14,164 nt of DNA from an uncultured Peptoniphilus sp. (GCA_947254665.1 CAMYEJ010000016.1:1-14164); one strand, 5' to 3'. Counted from the stretch's first letter, positions 6,927 to 14,050 are shown. Made by a program: numbers and translations. The notes: generated by a model not told the origin, from the sequence alone.

Positions 6927-6956
6927 TTTTTCATGCTCTACGTAGAGCGTGGAAAT
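6927..6956. repeat. Palindrome, right copy, extended hairpin with T-run
   Basis: The core GCTCTACGTAGAGC (6935-6948) matches the left copy at 6382-6399. Flanking bases extend the plus-strand RNA stem through U-G wobbles (CAT/GTG, then TTT/AAA), followed by TTTTT at 6956-6960. It could act as a plus-strand terminator, although no plus-strand gene precedes it. Confidence 0.7.
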
Positions 6957-6975
6957 TTTTAAATCCCTATTAATT

Positions 6976-7296
6976 TTACAAATCCTTGATATTCATCTTG
7001 TCGATTTCTGATTTTCTCTTTAATTTTTGCCTTACTAGAGAATAAATTGCAAAGAGAATTATCGTTGGGATATTGCTCGTTAAAAATGTGGAGAGTACCA
7101 TAACTATACGCTGAGCCGTACTAATATTTGCCGATGGTTCTGCTATATTTAAAACCATAATTATAGAAATTATAACTGATATCCCTGGAAGTATCAGTCC
7201 AATCCATTTATTTTCCATCTTGGAAAAATATATTTGCAAGTAGACTACTAGAGCTACTATCAAGAAAAAAATTATAGTATTTAATGAAAATGCCAT
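6976..7296 (-). CDS. Small three-segment membrane protein paired with a DUF2089 regulator
   Basis: This 106-residue protein has three hydrophobic segments (about 5-24, 30-50, 66-88) and a basic, charged cytoplasmic tail (RQKLKRKSEIDKMNIKDL). I do not recognise a named family. The start codon directly abuts the stop of the HTH gene (TAAATG), with AAAAGGAGAGG just upstream, so the two are co-translated. The arrangement of a small DNA-binding protein plus a small membrane protein suggests either a membrane-tethered control of the regulator or a regulated membrane effector; both are inference. No clear terminator for this strand follows; the palindrome at 6927-6956 is the nearest structure. Confidence 0.75.
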   Translation of the reverse strand: MAFSLNTIIFFLIVALVVYLQIYFSKMENKWIGLILPGISVIISIIMVLNIAEPSANISTAQRIVMVLSTFLTSNIPTIILFAIYSLVRQKLKRKSEIDKMNIKDL

Positions 7297-7596
7297 TTAA
7301 TCCTCTCCTTTTATCTTCTTGTATTCGGAAACCAATATCTTCGCCGTCTCGAAATCAATCTTGTCATTTACAGCGAGCCTCTTGATAAGCGAGATATATG
7401 GCTCGTTTGCGTTGTCTTCGCTAATCCTAATCTTCTGTATAAGTCTATCGAGCCTTAGCCTCACCGTCGGATATGTTACTTCGTACTGTTTTGCAATCTC
7501 TTTTAATGATCCAGACGCCATTATAAAATTTTTGATAAAGGATAGATCTTCGTCGTCGAGATTTGCCATCCATTCTGGAATTATTTCAATCGCCAT
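7297..7596 (-). CDS. DUF2089-family HTH protein
   Basis: This 99-residue protein opens with IPEWMANLDDEDLSFIKNF, then an HTH (about 28-55, LKEIAKQYEVTYPTVRLRLD) and a C-terminal helical part. The pattern fits the DUF2089 family, small DNA-binding proteins without a zinc ribbon in this short form. It probably regulates its own operon. I chose the ATG at 7596 because AGGTGATGAA lies just upstream and the family-like sequence starts there; extending to the ATG at 7650 would add 18 unrelated residues overlapping the promoter. A near-consensus promoter with an inverted repeat over the -10 lies upstream, which fits autoregulation. Confidence 0.82.
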   Translation of the reverse strand: MAIEIIPEWMANLDDEDLSFIKNFIMASGSLKEIAKQYEVTYPTVRLRLDRLIQKIRISEDNANEPYISLIKRLAVNDKIDFETAKILVSEYKKIKGED

Positions 7597-7621
7597 TTCA
7601 TCACCTACTTTAATTATATTA

Positions 7622-7650
7622 AGTATAATATTTAATTTTATTAAAGTCAA
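7622..7650 (-). promoter_or_regulatory. Strong promoter of the DUF2089 operon, with possible operator
   Basis: On the minus strand TTGACT (7645-7650) and TATACT (7622-7627) are separated by exactly 17 bases. The -10 lies inside the inverted repeat ATATTA-TACT-TAATAT, a candidate operator. This is the best promoter match in the window. Confidence 0.75.
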
Positions 7651-7668
7651 TCTTAAATTATATTTTTA

Positions 7669-7700
7669 ATATTAAAAAAGAGAGGTCGCCCTCTCAATAT
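7669..7700 (-). terminator. Intrinsic terminator of the GNAT gene
   Basis: GAGAGG (7680-7685) pairs with CCTCTC (7690-7695) around a 4-base loop. On the minus strand TTTTTT follows (7674-7679). AATATT on both sides can extend the stem. Confidence 0.85.
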
Positions 7701-7732
7701 TTTCATATCTAATTCTAATAAATAAAATAATT

Positions 7733-8203
7733 TTACTCACCCAAACATTTTACATATACTTGGCATGGATTCCATTCATCCCATAATTTCTTGAAGCATT
7801 CTAATTCTTTGTAACCCATCGCAATATAGAAACTGTTGGCGATGTCATATTCTTTATAATGACCTTTCTCTACAGTCTTAACTTGTGAATAGGTATAGCC
7901 CATTTTCTTCGCCATAGTTTCGTATTCTTCGTTTAACATCCTTCCAATGCCCATTCGATGATACTCTTTCTTTATTCCCATGACAAATATCTCTGCACAG
8001 TCCATGCTCGTTTCGTTTAGCACGACAAAACCTGCTGCCTCACCATCTACAAATGAAGCGATAAATGGTTTGTCCTTTGATTCATTTATATATTCTTCTG
8101 TGCTCTCTGGCAGTCCGAACCATTCTGGTAGGTCTGTCAAGATCTCTCTTGCTATTTTTTCCTTTTCTTTTTTATCTAAAATCTCTTTTAATTTTATATT
8201 CAT
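7733..8203 (-). CDS. GNAT-family N-acetyltransferase
   Basis: This 156-residue protein should transfer an acetyl group from acetyl-CoA to an amine. The acetyl-CoA-binding motif A is at about 72-91, with IFVMGIKKEYHRMGIGRML holding the H-x-x-G-x-G form of the Q/R-x-x-G-x-G signature. Motif B is NSFYIAMGYKEL (123-134). The N-terminal part (EWFGLPESTEEYI, 27-39) resembles a subgroup of uncharacterised clostridial GNATs, so the substrate is unknown. The ribosome binding site is weak (AAGTGA, 8208-8213, 4 bases beyond the usual distance). The gene starts just 7 bases after the end of a decayed upstream gene, so it may once have been its downstream partner. A terminator follows. Confidence 0.85.
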   Translation of the reverse strand: MNIKLKEILDKKEKEKIAREILTDLPEWFGLPESTEEYINESKDKPFIASFVDGEAAGFVVLNETSMDCAEIFVMGIKKEYHRMGIGRMLNEEYETMAKKMGYTYSQVKTVEKGHYKEYDIANSFYIAMGYKELECFKKLWDEWNPCQVYVKCLGE

Positions 8204-8210
8204 CTAGTAA

Positions 8211-8484
8211 TCACTTGTTACTTTCTAATTCTTTTAATATTTCAATTTTGACCTTCATTTTCACCCTCATTTCACCCCTCACTTTGACCGTCATTTTGGG
8301 TGTCATAATTTAGATTCTTTAAAATAGTATTAAATGAAGACTCCGTTGACTTAAACTCTGGTTTTAATTCTTCTTTATAATTTTCTTCTGCTTCGTATTC
8401 TTCTATAACTTTTCTAAGTCCAGATCCTCGTTTCTTCTTTCGTATTGAGATTAACTTAATTATAGCATACTGCACTAAAATTTT
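8211..8484 (-). pseudogene. C-terminal remnant of an AlbA_2/Schlafen-type ATP-binding protein
   Basis: The first frame (from 8484 to the stop at 8272-8274) reads KKKRGSGLRKVIEEYEAEE, then EELKPEFKSTESSFNTILKN. This is the RGSG...P.F...F.V pattern I associate with the C-terminus of AlbA_2 / HATPase_c_4 proteins (putative DNA- or RNA-binding ATP-binding proteins). A 12-base tandem repeat follows, which in that frame spells NDGQ, SEG-stop, NEGE, NEGQ. A run GGGG (8275-8278) looks like a one-base slip: dropping one G joins the frame to EILKELESNK, the expected start of a trailing winged helix, and to a stop at 8211. The N-terminal three quarters are missing, and a stop lies at 8485-8487. This is recognition from memory of the family, not a search result. 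Confidence 0.55.
8236..8294 (-). repeat. Degenerate 12-bp coding tandem repeat
   Basis: On the minus strand, four diverged units run in series: ATGACGGTCAAA, GTGAGGGGTGAA, ATGAGGGTGAAA, ATGAAGGTCAAA. Tetrapeptide repeats of this sort are common between the ATP-binding and winged-helix parts of AlbA_2-type proteins. They make the site prone to slippage. Confidence 0.7.
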
Positions 8485-8567
8485 TTAAGCACATATAAAG
8501 ATAAATATAACAAAGAGAGTTCTCTCTAGATTTTTAATATTTCTTAATTTATCCCGCCTATTATTAG

Positions 8568-8630
8568 TTTGTTAAAAGGCCTCTAGATTCGTTATCTTAT
8601 CACGATTGCTGGCTTCAAAATTTTAACAAA
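8568..8630. repeat. 10-bp inverted repeat flanking 43 bases upstream of citD
   Basis: TTTGTTAAAA (8568-8577) is the exact reverse complement of TTTTAACAAA (8621-8630). The rest of the gap between the pseudogene and citD (8485-8773) holds the 16-bp palindrome at 8684-8699 but no gene and no clear -35/-10 pair that I could settle on. Confidence 0.5.
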
Positions 8631-8683
8631 TCGAGTTATTTTTCATTAAATGGGTAATAAGAAAATAGAAGATTAACGCCTCA

Positions 8684-8699
8684 AAGAAAATGTTTTCTT
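8684..8699. promoter_or_regulatory. 16-bp palindrome, possible operator for the citrate operon
   Basis: AAGAAAA-TG-TTTTCTT lies 75 bases upstream of the citD start, where an operator would be expected. Low complexity makes chance possible. Nothing identifies the binding protein. Confidence 0.35.
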
Positions 8700-8773
8700 C
8701 GATGATGTTATTTTCTGGCAGCCTATAGACATAAATCTCATTATATTTTATTATTGTAAGTAAAGGAGGTTCT

Positions 8774-9031
8774 ATGGAAATAAAGAAAAGTTCAAGTGCA
8801 GGCACACTTGAATCAAACGATTGCTTAATCAGGTTGGAGTCAAACAATGGTGTGGAAATTGTGTTGAATTCACCGGTTGAGTATGAGTTCGGAGATCAAA
8901 TTAAAAAAGTTGTGAAAGATGTGCTGGATAAGTCTGGAGTAGATGGAGTCAAGGTTATTATTGAAGATAAGGGAGCCCTTGATTGTACCATAGCTGCTAG
9001 GCTTAAAACAGCAATTGGGAGAGCGCAATGA
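8774..9031 (+). CDS. citD: Citrate lyase acyl carrier protein (gamma subunit)
   Basis: This 85-residue protein is the carrier subunit of citrate lyase. It holds the acetyl or citryl group on a 2'-(5''-phosphoribosyl)-3'-dephospho-CoA arm. The attachment serine is S14 in the conserved SSAGTLESND (7-16), as in the Klebsiella enzyme. The following VEIVLNSPVEYEFGDQI and C-terminal GALDCTIAARLKTAIGRA segments are typical of the family. It is the first gene of the operon, with AAAGGAGG at 8762-8769 and an ATG five bases later. The last four bases (ATGA) are also the start of citE. The enzymes that build and attach the prosthetic group (CitG, CitX) and the acetylating ligase (CitC) are not in this window. 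Confidence 0.96.
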   Translation: MEIKKSSSAGTLESNDCLIRLESNNGVEIVLNSPVEYEFGDQIKKVVKDVLDKSGVDGVKVIIEDKGALDCTIAARLKTAIGRAQ

Positions 9032-9894
9032 AGACTTTAAGAACAATGTTATTTATGCCTGGAAATAACCCTGGTATGTTGGTTTCAGCTGATAATCTAG
9101 AGGCGGATGCTATTATCTATGACCTTGAAGATGCTGTTTCTACCAGCCAAAAAGATGCGGCTAAAGATCTAGTTGCTAATGCCCTTAGAACTCTATCCTA
9201 CAAGAATTCAGTTGTTACTGTTAGGATTAATCCTACTGATTCGCCTTATTGGAAGGATGACATAAGAGCTATCATTCCAGCTGGTCCAGATGGCTTGGTT
9301 ATACCAAAATCCAACAAGGATACGGCTAAAGAAGTTTTTGATTTTATTGATGAGTTTACAAAAGAAAATAATATAGAAAATAATTTGAAATATTACATGC
9401 TTGTCGAAAGTGCAAGAGGAATCTTGGAGCTTGAAGATATAGTCAAACAGTCAGATAGAATCGAAGGACTTCTTCTCGGTGCAGAGGACTACTCTGTGGA
9501 TATGCAGGTTAAGAGAACTGAAGGCTCAGAAGAAATTGCCTTTGCTAGATATAGAATTGTAACTGTTGCCAAGGCTTACGGCTTAAATGCTATCGATACA
9601 CCTTATACAGATATTGATAACATGGAAGGCTTGAAGAAGGACACTAAATTTGTAAAAACCATTGGTTTTAATGGAAGACTCATAGTTGGTCCTCGCCAAG
9701 TTTTCGCAGTTAACGAGATGTTTTCACCAACTCAGGCTGAAATCGAAGATGCAAAAGTCATTGTAAGTCAGGCAGAAGAAGCAGAAAGAAAGGGACTTGG
9801 AGTATTCTCCTTCAGGGGTAAGATGGTTGATAAACCAATCATCACTAGATCAGAAAATCTTTTGAAATCTGCTAAAGAATGGGGGCTAATATGA
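9028..9894 (+). CDS. citE: Citrate lyase beta subunit (citryl-ACP lyase)
   Basis: This 288-residue subunit cleaves the citryl-carrier thioester into acetyl-carrier and oxaloacetate. It is a TIM-barrel protein of the CitE/HpcH family and of normal length. Visible motifs are FMPGNNPGM (9-17), YDLEDAV (31-37), R67 in TVRIN, the Mg2+ ligands E127 (LVESARG) and D154 (GAEDYS), and GFNGR (213-217). The usual IHP or INP of the last motif is VGP here (220-222), a minor variation. It overlaps citD by ATGA at the start and citF by ATGA at the end, so the three subunits should be made in equal amounts, as the alpha6-beta6-gamma6 complex requires. Confidence 0.96.
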   Translation: MKTLRTMLFMPGNNPGMLVSADNLEADAIIYDLEDAVSTSQKDAAKDLVANALRTLSYKNSVVTVRINPTDSPYWKDDIRAIIPAGPDGLVIPKSNKDTAKEVFDFIDEFTKENNIENNLKYYMLVESARGILELEDIVKQSDRIEGLLLGAEDYSVDMQVKRTEGSEEIAFARYRIVTVAKAYGLNAIDTPYTDIDNMEGLKKDTKFVKTIGFNGRLIVGPRQVFAVNEMFSPTQAEIEDAKVIVSQAEEAERKGLGVFSFRGKMVDKPIITRSENLLKSAKEWGLI

Positions 9895-11381
9895 AAAATA
9901 TTGACTTAGAAGCTCTAAATCTTAAGAAATTTAAATCAGCCAAGGCATATGTCGACAAGAAAGAATACCATTTTGAAAAAAATATCAAACCTGAACTCAT
10001 AGGTTTTGATGAAGTTTTTAAAAAGCTTGACCTACATGATGGGATGACTGTTTCCTTCCACCACCATCTTAGGAATGGGGACTATGTCCTAAACATGGTC
10101 ATGGATAAGCTTCACAAAATGGGTTTAAAGAATTTGAAACTTGCAGCAAGTTCAATATTTGCATGCCATGCTCCCTTGGTAGAAATGATAGAAGATGGAA
10201 CTGTGACCAATATAGAGACTTCTTATATGTCAGGTCCAGTAGCTGAGGCTGTGTCCCGTGGCAAACTTAAAAATCCAGTTTTCATAACGACCCACGGCGG
10301 CAGACCTAGATCTATCTACGAGGGAGACCTTAAGATAGATGTAGCTTTTGTAGCTAGCCCAAGCGTTGATAAGAATGGAGCCATGGATGGTTCTGTTGGC
10401 AAATCAGCTTGCGGATCTCTTGGCTATGCTGTTGCCGATGCAATGTGCGCAAAAAAGGTCGTTGCTATTACGGATAATTTGGTTGATAGTTGTGAAAACC
10501 CAGATATCAAACCGGGTTTTGTAGACTATATTTTAGAAGTTGACCAAATCGGTGACCCAAGTGGAATAGTTTCGGGTACAACCCAAGTCACCAAGGATCC
10601 TCTAGGTCTAAAGATAGCTAGGCTAACTGCCAGACTAATCGATGAACTAGGTCTAATAAAAGATGGATTTTCTATGCAGACAGGGGCAGGTGGTATTTCC
10701 CTAGCTGTAGCAAATGAAGTCAAGTTTCTAATGGAAGACAAAAATGTCAAAGGATCATTTGGTTCTGGTGGTATCACAGGATTCTTTGTAGAGATGCTTG
10801 ACAAGGGACTTTTTGAAAGTCTAGAAGACGTCCAATGCTTCGATCTAGGAGCGATTAAATCTTCAAAGACTAATCCAAACCACCACAAGATTTCTGGTTC
10901 TAAGTACGCAAATCCAAACGACGACTGCGTAGCAGAAAAATTGGACTGTGTTATTCTTGGAGCAAGTGAAATCGACAAGGACTTTAATATCAACGTTACA
11001 ACAGGATCTGACGGAATAATCCTCGGCGGATCTGGCGGCCATGCTGATACGGCAACAGGCGCCAAACTTACAATCATAACCACCAAACTATTTAACGCTA
11101 GGGTATCAGCTATCGTTGATAAGGTAAGAACCATCACCACACCAGGTGAGGTAGTGGATGTATTAGTTACAGAATATGGAATAGCCATTAATCCAGCAAG
11201 AACTGACCTCTTAGAGGCACTTAAGGATACAAAGCTAGAGCTTAAAACTATTGATGAATTATATGACATAGCCATATCACTTACTGGTCGTCCAAAAAAA
11301 CGTGACAAATCAGACGAAATCATAGGATTTTCTGTCTATAGAGACGGTACAATCCTAGATACAATTTCAAAAGTTGAATAA
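9891..11381 (+). CDS. citF: Citrate lyase alpha subunit (citrate:acetyl-ACP transferase)
   Basis: This 496-residue subunit exchanges the acetyl group on the carrier protein for citrate, forming citryl-carrier, and belongs to the CoA-transferase superfamily. It has FHHHLRNGD (56-64), HGGRPRSIYEGDLKIDVAF (135-153), TQTGAGG-like QTGAGGISLAV (263-273) and the C-terminal glycine block GGSGGHADTATGAK (379-392). Length is usual for the family. I start it at the ATG of 9891, which overlaps the citE stop as ATGA and has GGGGG (9881-9885) five bases upstream; the in-frame ATG at 9879 has no ribosome binding site. The N-terminal 30 residues differ from the enterobacterial form. A 56-base AT-rich gap without a terminator leads to the transporter gene. 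Confidence 0.95.
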   Translation: MKNIDLEALNLKKFKSAKAYVDKKEYHFEKNIKPELIGFDEVFKKLDLHDGMTVSFHHHLRNGDYVLNMVMDKLHKMGLKNLKLAASSIFACHAPLVEMIEDGTVTNIETSYMSGPVAEAVSRGKLKNPVFITTHGGRPRSIYEGDLKIDVAFVASPSVDKNGAMDGSVGKSACGSLGYAVADAMCAKKVVAITDNLVDSCENPDIKPGFVDYILEVDQIGDPSGIVSGTTQVTKDPLGLKIARLTARLIDELGLIKDGFSMQTGAGGISLAVANEVKFLMEDKNVKGSFGSGGITGFFVEMLDKGLFESLEDVQCFDLGAIKSSKTNPNHHKISGSKYANPNDDCVAEKLDCVILGASEIDKDFNINVTTGSDGIILGGSGGHADTATGAKLTIITTKLFNARVSAIVDKVRTITTPGEVVDVLVTEYGIAINPARTDLLEALKDTKLELKTIDELYDIAISLTGRPKKRDKSDEIIGFSVYRDGTILDTISKVE

Positions 11382-11437
11382 AAGTTATATTTTAACAAAA
11401 TTATTTTAAAAAAAATAAATTAAAACGGAGGAAGAAA

Positions 11438-12736
11438 ATGGAAGACAAAAGAATACTTGGCGTATCTTGGCCACTATTTTTTGTACTAGCCGCAGTTTTA
11501 TGCGTAGCAGTATATTTAGGAGTACTACCAGCAGGACTTATTGGTGCATTCTTATTAATGTTAATCGTTGGAGAATTTTTAAACTTTGCAGGTAATCATA
11601 TTCCTATAATAAACACTTACTTCGGTGGTGGAGCTGTTGTAACCATCTTTGGTGGAGCAGCACTAGTTTATTTCAATCTACTACCAGATGCAACCAAGAA
11701 TCTAATAGATACCTTTATGAAATCTGGCGAAGGCAAAATGGGCTTTTTGGATTTCTATATCTCAGCTCTAATAACAGGATCTATTCTTGGTATGAATAGG
11801 AAACTCCTTATCAAAGCATCAGTTAGATACCTACCAGCCATCCTTGGCGGTGTAGTTGCAGCTCTTGGATTAGTATCAATAGGCGGACTTTTCTGTGGTT
11901 ATACACCAGGAGAAGCTATGGCATATATTGGTATTCCAATCATGGGCGGCGGAATGGGAGCAGGCGCTGTTCCAATTTCAGAAATATTCTCACAAGCATT
12001 ACACGTTGAAACAGAAGTAATTATGTCAAAATTAGTACCAGCAGTAGCTCTAGGTAACGCCCTAGCTATAGTAGCTGGAGGTCTATTAAACAGACTTGGC
12101 AAAGCTAAACCACAATGGACAGGCAATGGCCAACTTATGAGAAGTACAGATGAAGAAATCAAAGCAGAAAATAGAGAAGTAGTTTTAAAACCAGGTGAAT
12201 ATGCAACAGGTATCGTACTAGCTACCGCATTTTTCACTCTAGGTGCTATTATAGCTTTCGGTATGAAAAAAATTGGCGTAAATATCCATACCTATGCTTG
12301 GATGATCATTTCAGTTGCTGTAGTCAAAGCACTAAACGTCCTTCCAGAAAAATACACCGATGCATCAGCAGGTTGGTATGCATTTATAGCTAAGAACTGT
12401 ACTCCACTATTACTAGTTGGTATAGGTGTTTCTTACACATCACTACAACAAATTATCGAACACTTCTCACTAGTTTATCTATTCCTAGTTGCTCTAGTAG
12501 TTTTAGGCGCAATCATAGGTTCTGCTCTAGTTGGAAGACTAGTTGGATTCTACCCAATAGAAGCTGCTATCACAGCAGGTCTATGTATGGCTAACATGGG
12601 TGGTACCGGAGACGTTGCAGTACTAACTGCAGCTAACAGAATGGAATTAATGCCATTTGCACAAATCTCATCAAGACTTGGTGGAGCATTTATTATCCTA
12701 TTGGCATCAATCCTCGTACCATTGTTCTTTGGATAA
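11438..12736 (+). CDS. 2-hydroxycarboxylate transporter (CitS family), probably citrate
   Basis: This 432-residue integral membrane protein of the 2HCT family (CitS, MleP, CimH, MaeN, CitP) has about 11 to 12 hydrophobic segments. Both family re-entrant-loop signatures are present: GGGMGAGAVPISE (170-182) and NMGGTGDVAVLTAANR (386-401) followed by LMPFAQISSRLGG (404-416). The arginine in ISSR (R413) corresponds to the conserved substrate-binding arginine near the C-terminus of CitS. The family carries citrate or malate by Na+ or H+ symport, or by precursor/product exchange. Its place between citrate lyase and a decarboxylating enzyme points to citrate; the coupling ion cannot be told. AACGGAGG lies at 11424-11431. 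Codon use with many CTA and GTA codons is shared with the next gene. Confidence 0.92.
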   Translation: MEDKRILGVSWPLFFVLAAVLCVAVYLGVLPAGLIGAFLLMLIVGEFLNFAGNHIPIINTYFGGGAVVTIFGGAALVYFNLLPDATKNLIDTFMKSGEGKMGFLDFYISALITGSILGMNRKLLIKASVRYLPAILGGVVAALGLVSIGGLFCGYTPGEAMAYIGIPIMGGGMGAGAVPISEIFSQALHVETEVIMSKLVPAVALGNALAIVAGGLLNRLGKAKPQWTGNGQLMRSTDEEIKAENREVVLKPGEYATGIVLATAFFTLGAIIAFGMKKIGVNIHTYAWMIISVAVVKALNVLPEKYTDASAGWYAFIAKNCTPLLLVGIGVSYTSLQQIIEHFSLVYLFLVALVVLGAIIGSALVGRLVGFYPIEAAITAGLCMANMGGTGDVAVLTAANRMELMPFAQISSRLGGAFIILLASILVPLFFG

Positions 12737-12773
12737 AAACTAAATTTTAAATTAAAAAAAGAAAGGAAAATTT

Positions 12774-13931
12774 ATGAACGTATATGAAAAAGCTCTAAAA
12801 AAACATGAAGAATGGCAAGGTAAAGTTGCAACAGAAGTAAAGGCTAAGGTTCTAAATGCAGAAGATTTAACTTATGCCTACACACCTGGTGTAGCTGAAC
12901 CTTGTAGAAAGATCCATGAAGATGAAAAAAGAGCATATATCTACACATCAAAAGCAAACACAATCGCAGTTGTATCAGATGGAACAGCTGTGCTAGGTCT
13001 AGGTGATATAGGACCTAAAGCTGCAATGCCAGTAATGGAAGGTAAAGCAGTATTGTTTAAGGAATTTGGTGATGTAAACGCAGTTCCAATCGTACTAGAT
13101 ACCAAGGATCCAGATGAAATTATAGAAACAGTTAAAAATATTGCCCCAGGATTTGGAGGCATCAACCTAGAAGATATTTCATCACCTAGATGTGTGTATA
13201 TAGAAAATAAACTTAAGAAAATCCTTGATATACCTGTATTCCACGACGACCAACACGGAACAGCTATAGTAACTGTAGCCGCTTTAATAAACGCTCTAAA
13301 GATAGTTAATAAAAAACCGGAAGATATAAAAATTCTTATTTCTGGAGCAGGAGCAGCAGGTTATTCTATCACAAAACTTCTTTTAGACTTAGGAGTTAAA
13401 AATATAATCGCTTGTGACTCTAAAGGTACAATAAACAAAAGCCACCTAGAAGGATCAAACCCTGTAAAGGCTGAGCTTGCAAAGATAACTAACAAAGACA
13501 ACCTAGTAGGCACTATAAAAGATGCCATCAAAGGATGCGACGTATTTATCGGAGTATCTGTACCGGGAGTAATCGACGAAAATGATATCAAAAACATGGC
13601 AGCTGATCCAATAGTATTTGCTATGGCAAACCCAGTACCAGAAATTGACCCAGCACAAGCTAGAGAAGCAGGAGCTAAAGTTGTAGCTACAGGAAGATCA
13701 GACTTCCCTAACCAAATCAACAACGTACTAGCTTTCCCTGGTATCTTCAGAGGAGCACTTGATATCCATGCAGAAGAAATCACAGACGCGATGAAACTTG
13801 CTGCAGCAAGAGCACTTGCAGGACTTGTAAAAGAAGACAAACTATCAGCAGACTATGTAATCCCAGGCGCATTCGAAGAAGGCGTAGCAGATGCAGTAGC
13901 AAAGGCAGTTAAGGAAGAATACAGAAAATAA
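12774..13931 (+). CDS. Malic enzyme-family protein (oxaloacetate/malate decarboxylating)
   Basis: This 385-residue protein is of the short bacterial NAD-malic enzyme form. It has the catalytic tyrosine in YTPGVAEPC (Y36), the catalytic lysine in MEGKAVLFKEFG (K91), metal ligands in NLEDI (E133, D134) and HDDQHGTA (D158), and a Rossmann motif GAGAAG (191-196). D215 at the end of the second Rossmann strand favours NAD. The NPVPEIDP block is intact. In citrate operons of lactic acid bacteria the relative CitM acts as a soluble oxaloacetate decarboxylase, and that role fits best here: oxaloacetate from citrate lyase would go to pyruvate and CO2. A malate-oxidising role (MaeE) is the alternative. 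AAAGGAAA lies at 12762-12769, and a terminator follows. Confidence 0.93.
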   Translation: MNVYEKALKKHEEWQGKVATEVKAKVLNAEDLTYAYTPGVAEPCRKIHEDEKRAYIYTSKANTIAVVSDGTAVLGLGDIGPKAAMPVMEGKAVLFKEFGDVNAVPIVLDTKDPDEIIETVKNIAPGFGGINLEDISSPRCVYIENKLKKILDIPVFHDDQHGTAIVTVAALINALKIVNKKPEDIKILISGAGAAGYSITKLLLDLGVKNIIACDSKGTINKSHLEGSNPVKAELAKITNKDNLVGTIKDAIKGCDVFIGVSVPGVIDENDIKNMAADPIVFAMANPVPEIDPAQAREAGAKVVATGRSDFPNQINNVLAFPGIFRGALDIHAEEITDAMKLAAARALAGLVKEDKLSADYVIPGAFEEGVADAVAKAVKEEYRK

Positions 13932-13950
13932 TATAAAATAATAATTAAAA

Positions 13951-13992
13951 CCGTTCCAAGCCAAAAAATACTTGACCTGGAACGTTTTTTTT
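13951..13992 (+). terminator. Terminator of the citrate operon
   Basis: CGTTCCA (13952-13958) pairs with TGGAACG (13978-13984), followed by eight T residues (13985-13992). The upstream AAAA can pair with part of the T-run. It begins 20 bases after the malic enzyme stop. Confidence 0.88.
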
Positions 13993-14003
13993 ATAATGTA
14001 TAG

Positions 14004-14050
14004 AAAAAATCCTAGAAGACTATATTAAATAAAGTCGTCTAGGATTTTTT
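14004..14050. terminator. Second, symmetrical (bidirectional) terminator
   Basis: Arms 14004-14020 and 14034-14050 pair over 17 positions with a single mismatch (AAAAAATCCTAGA..GAC with GTC..TCTAGGATTTTTT). A six-A start and six-T end make it work on both strands. It probably also ends a minus-strand transcript arriving from beyond the window. Confidence 0.8.

Larger units (their letters stand above)
6400..6931. repeat. Gene-free island of hairpin-forming intergenic repeats
   Basis: No convincing gene is present in this stretch; the only longer open frame (6712-6894) is low-complexity and has no ribosome binding site. It holds a chain of inverted repeats, listed separately: GACGGC/GCCGTC inside an ATCCT...AGGAT frame, a GTAGC...GCTAC nested hairpin, AAAATTTTCCA/TGGAAAATTTT, and an 84-base GA/CT-rich hairpin. 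GC content is locally higher than in the flanking DNA. It looks like a pile-up of dispersed intergenic repeat modules; copy number elsewhere in the genome cannot be seen here. Confidence 0.7.

Noticed and set aside
8211..8294. 27-codon minus-strand ORF beginning MTVKVRGE
   Set aside because: Its start is inside the 12-bp repeat and has no ribosome binding site. It is better read as the shifted tail of the AlbA_2-type remnant.
8724..8747. Possible citD promoter using TATAGA or TATATT as the -10
   Set aside because: Neither -10-like word has an acceptable -35 at 16 to 18 bases, so I do not call a promoter.
8623..8847. 74-codon minus-strand open frame overlapping the citD start
   Set aside because: It overlaps the ribosome binding site and start of citD and has no ribosome binding site or recognisable motif.
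10526..11323. 265-codon minus-strand open frame
   Set aside because: It is the antisense shadow of citF, serine- and proline-rich with no domain pattern.
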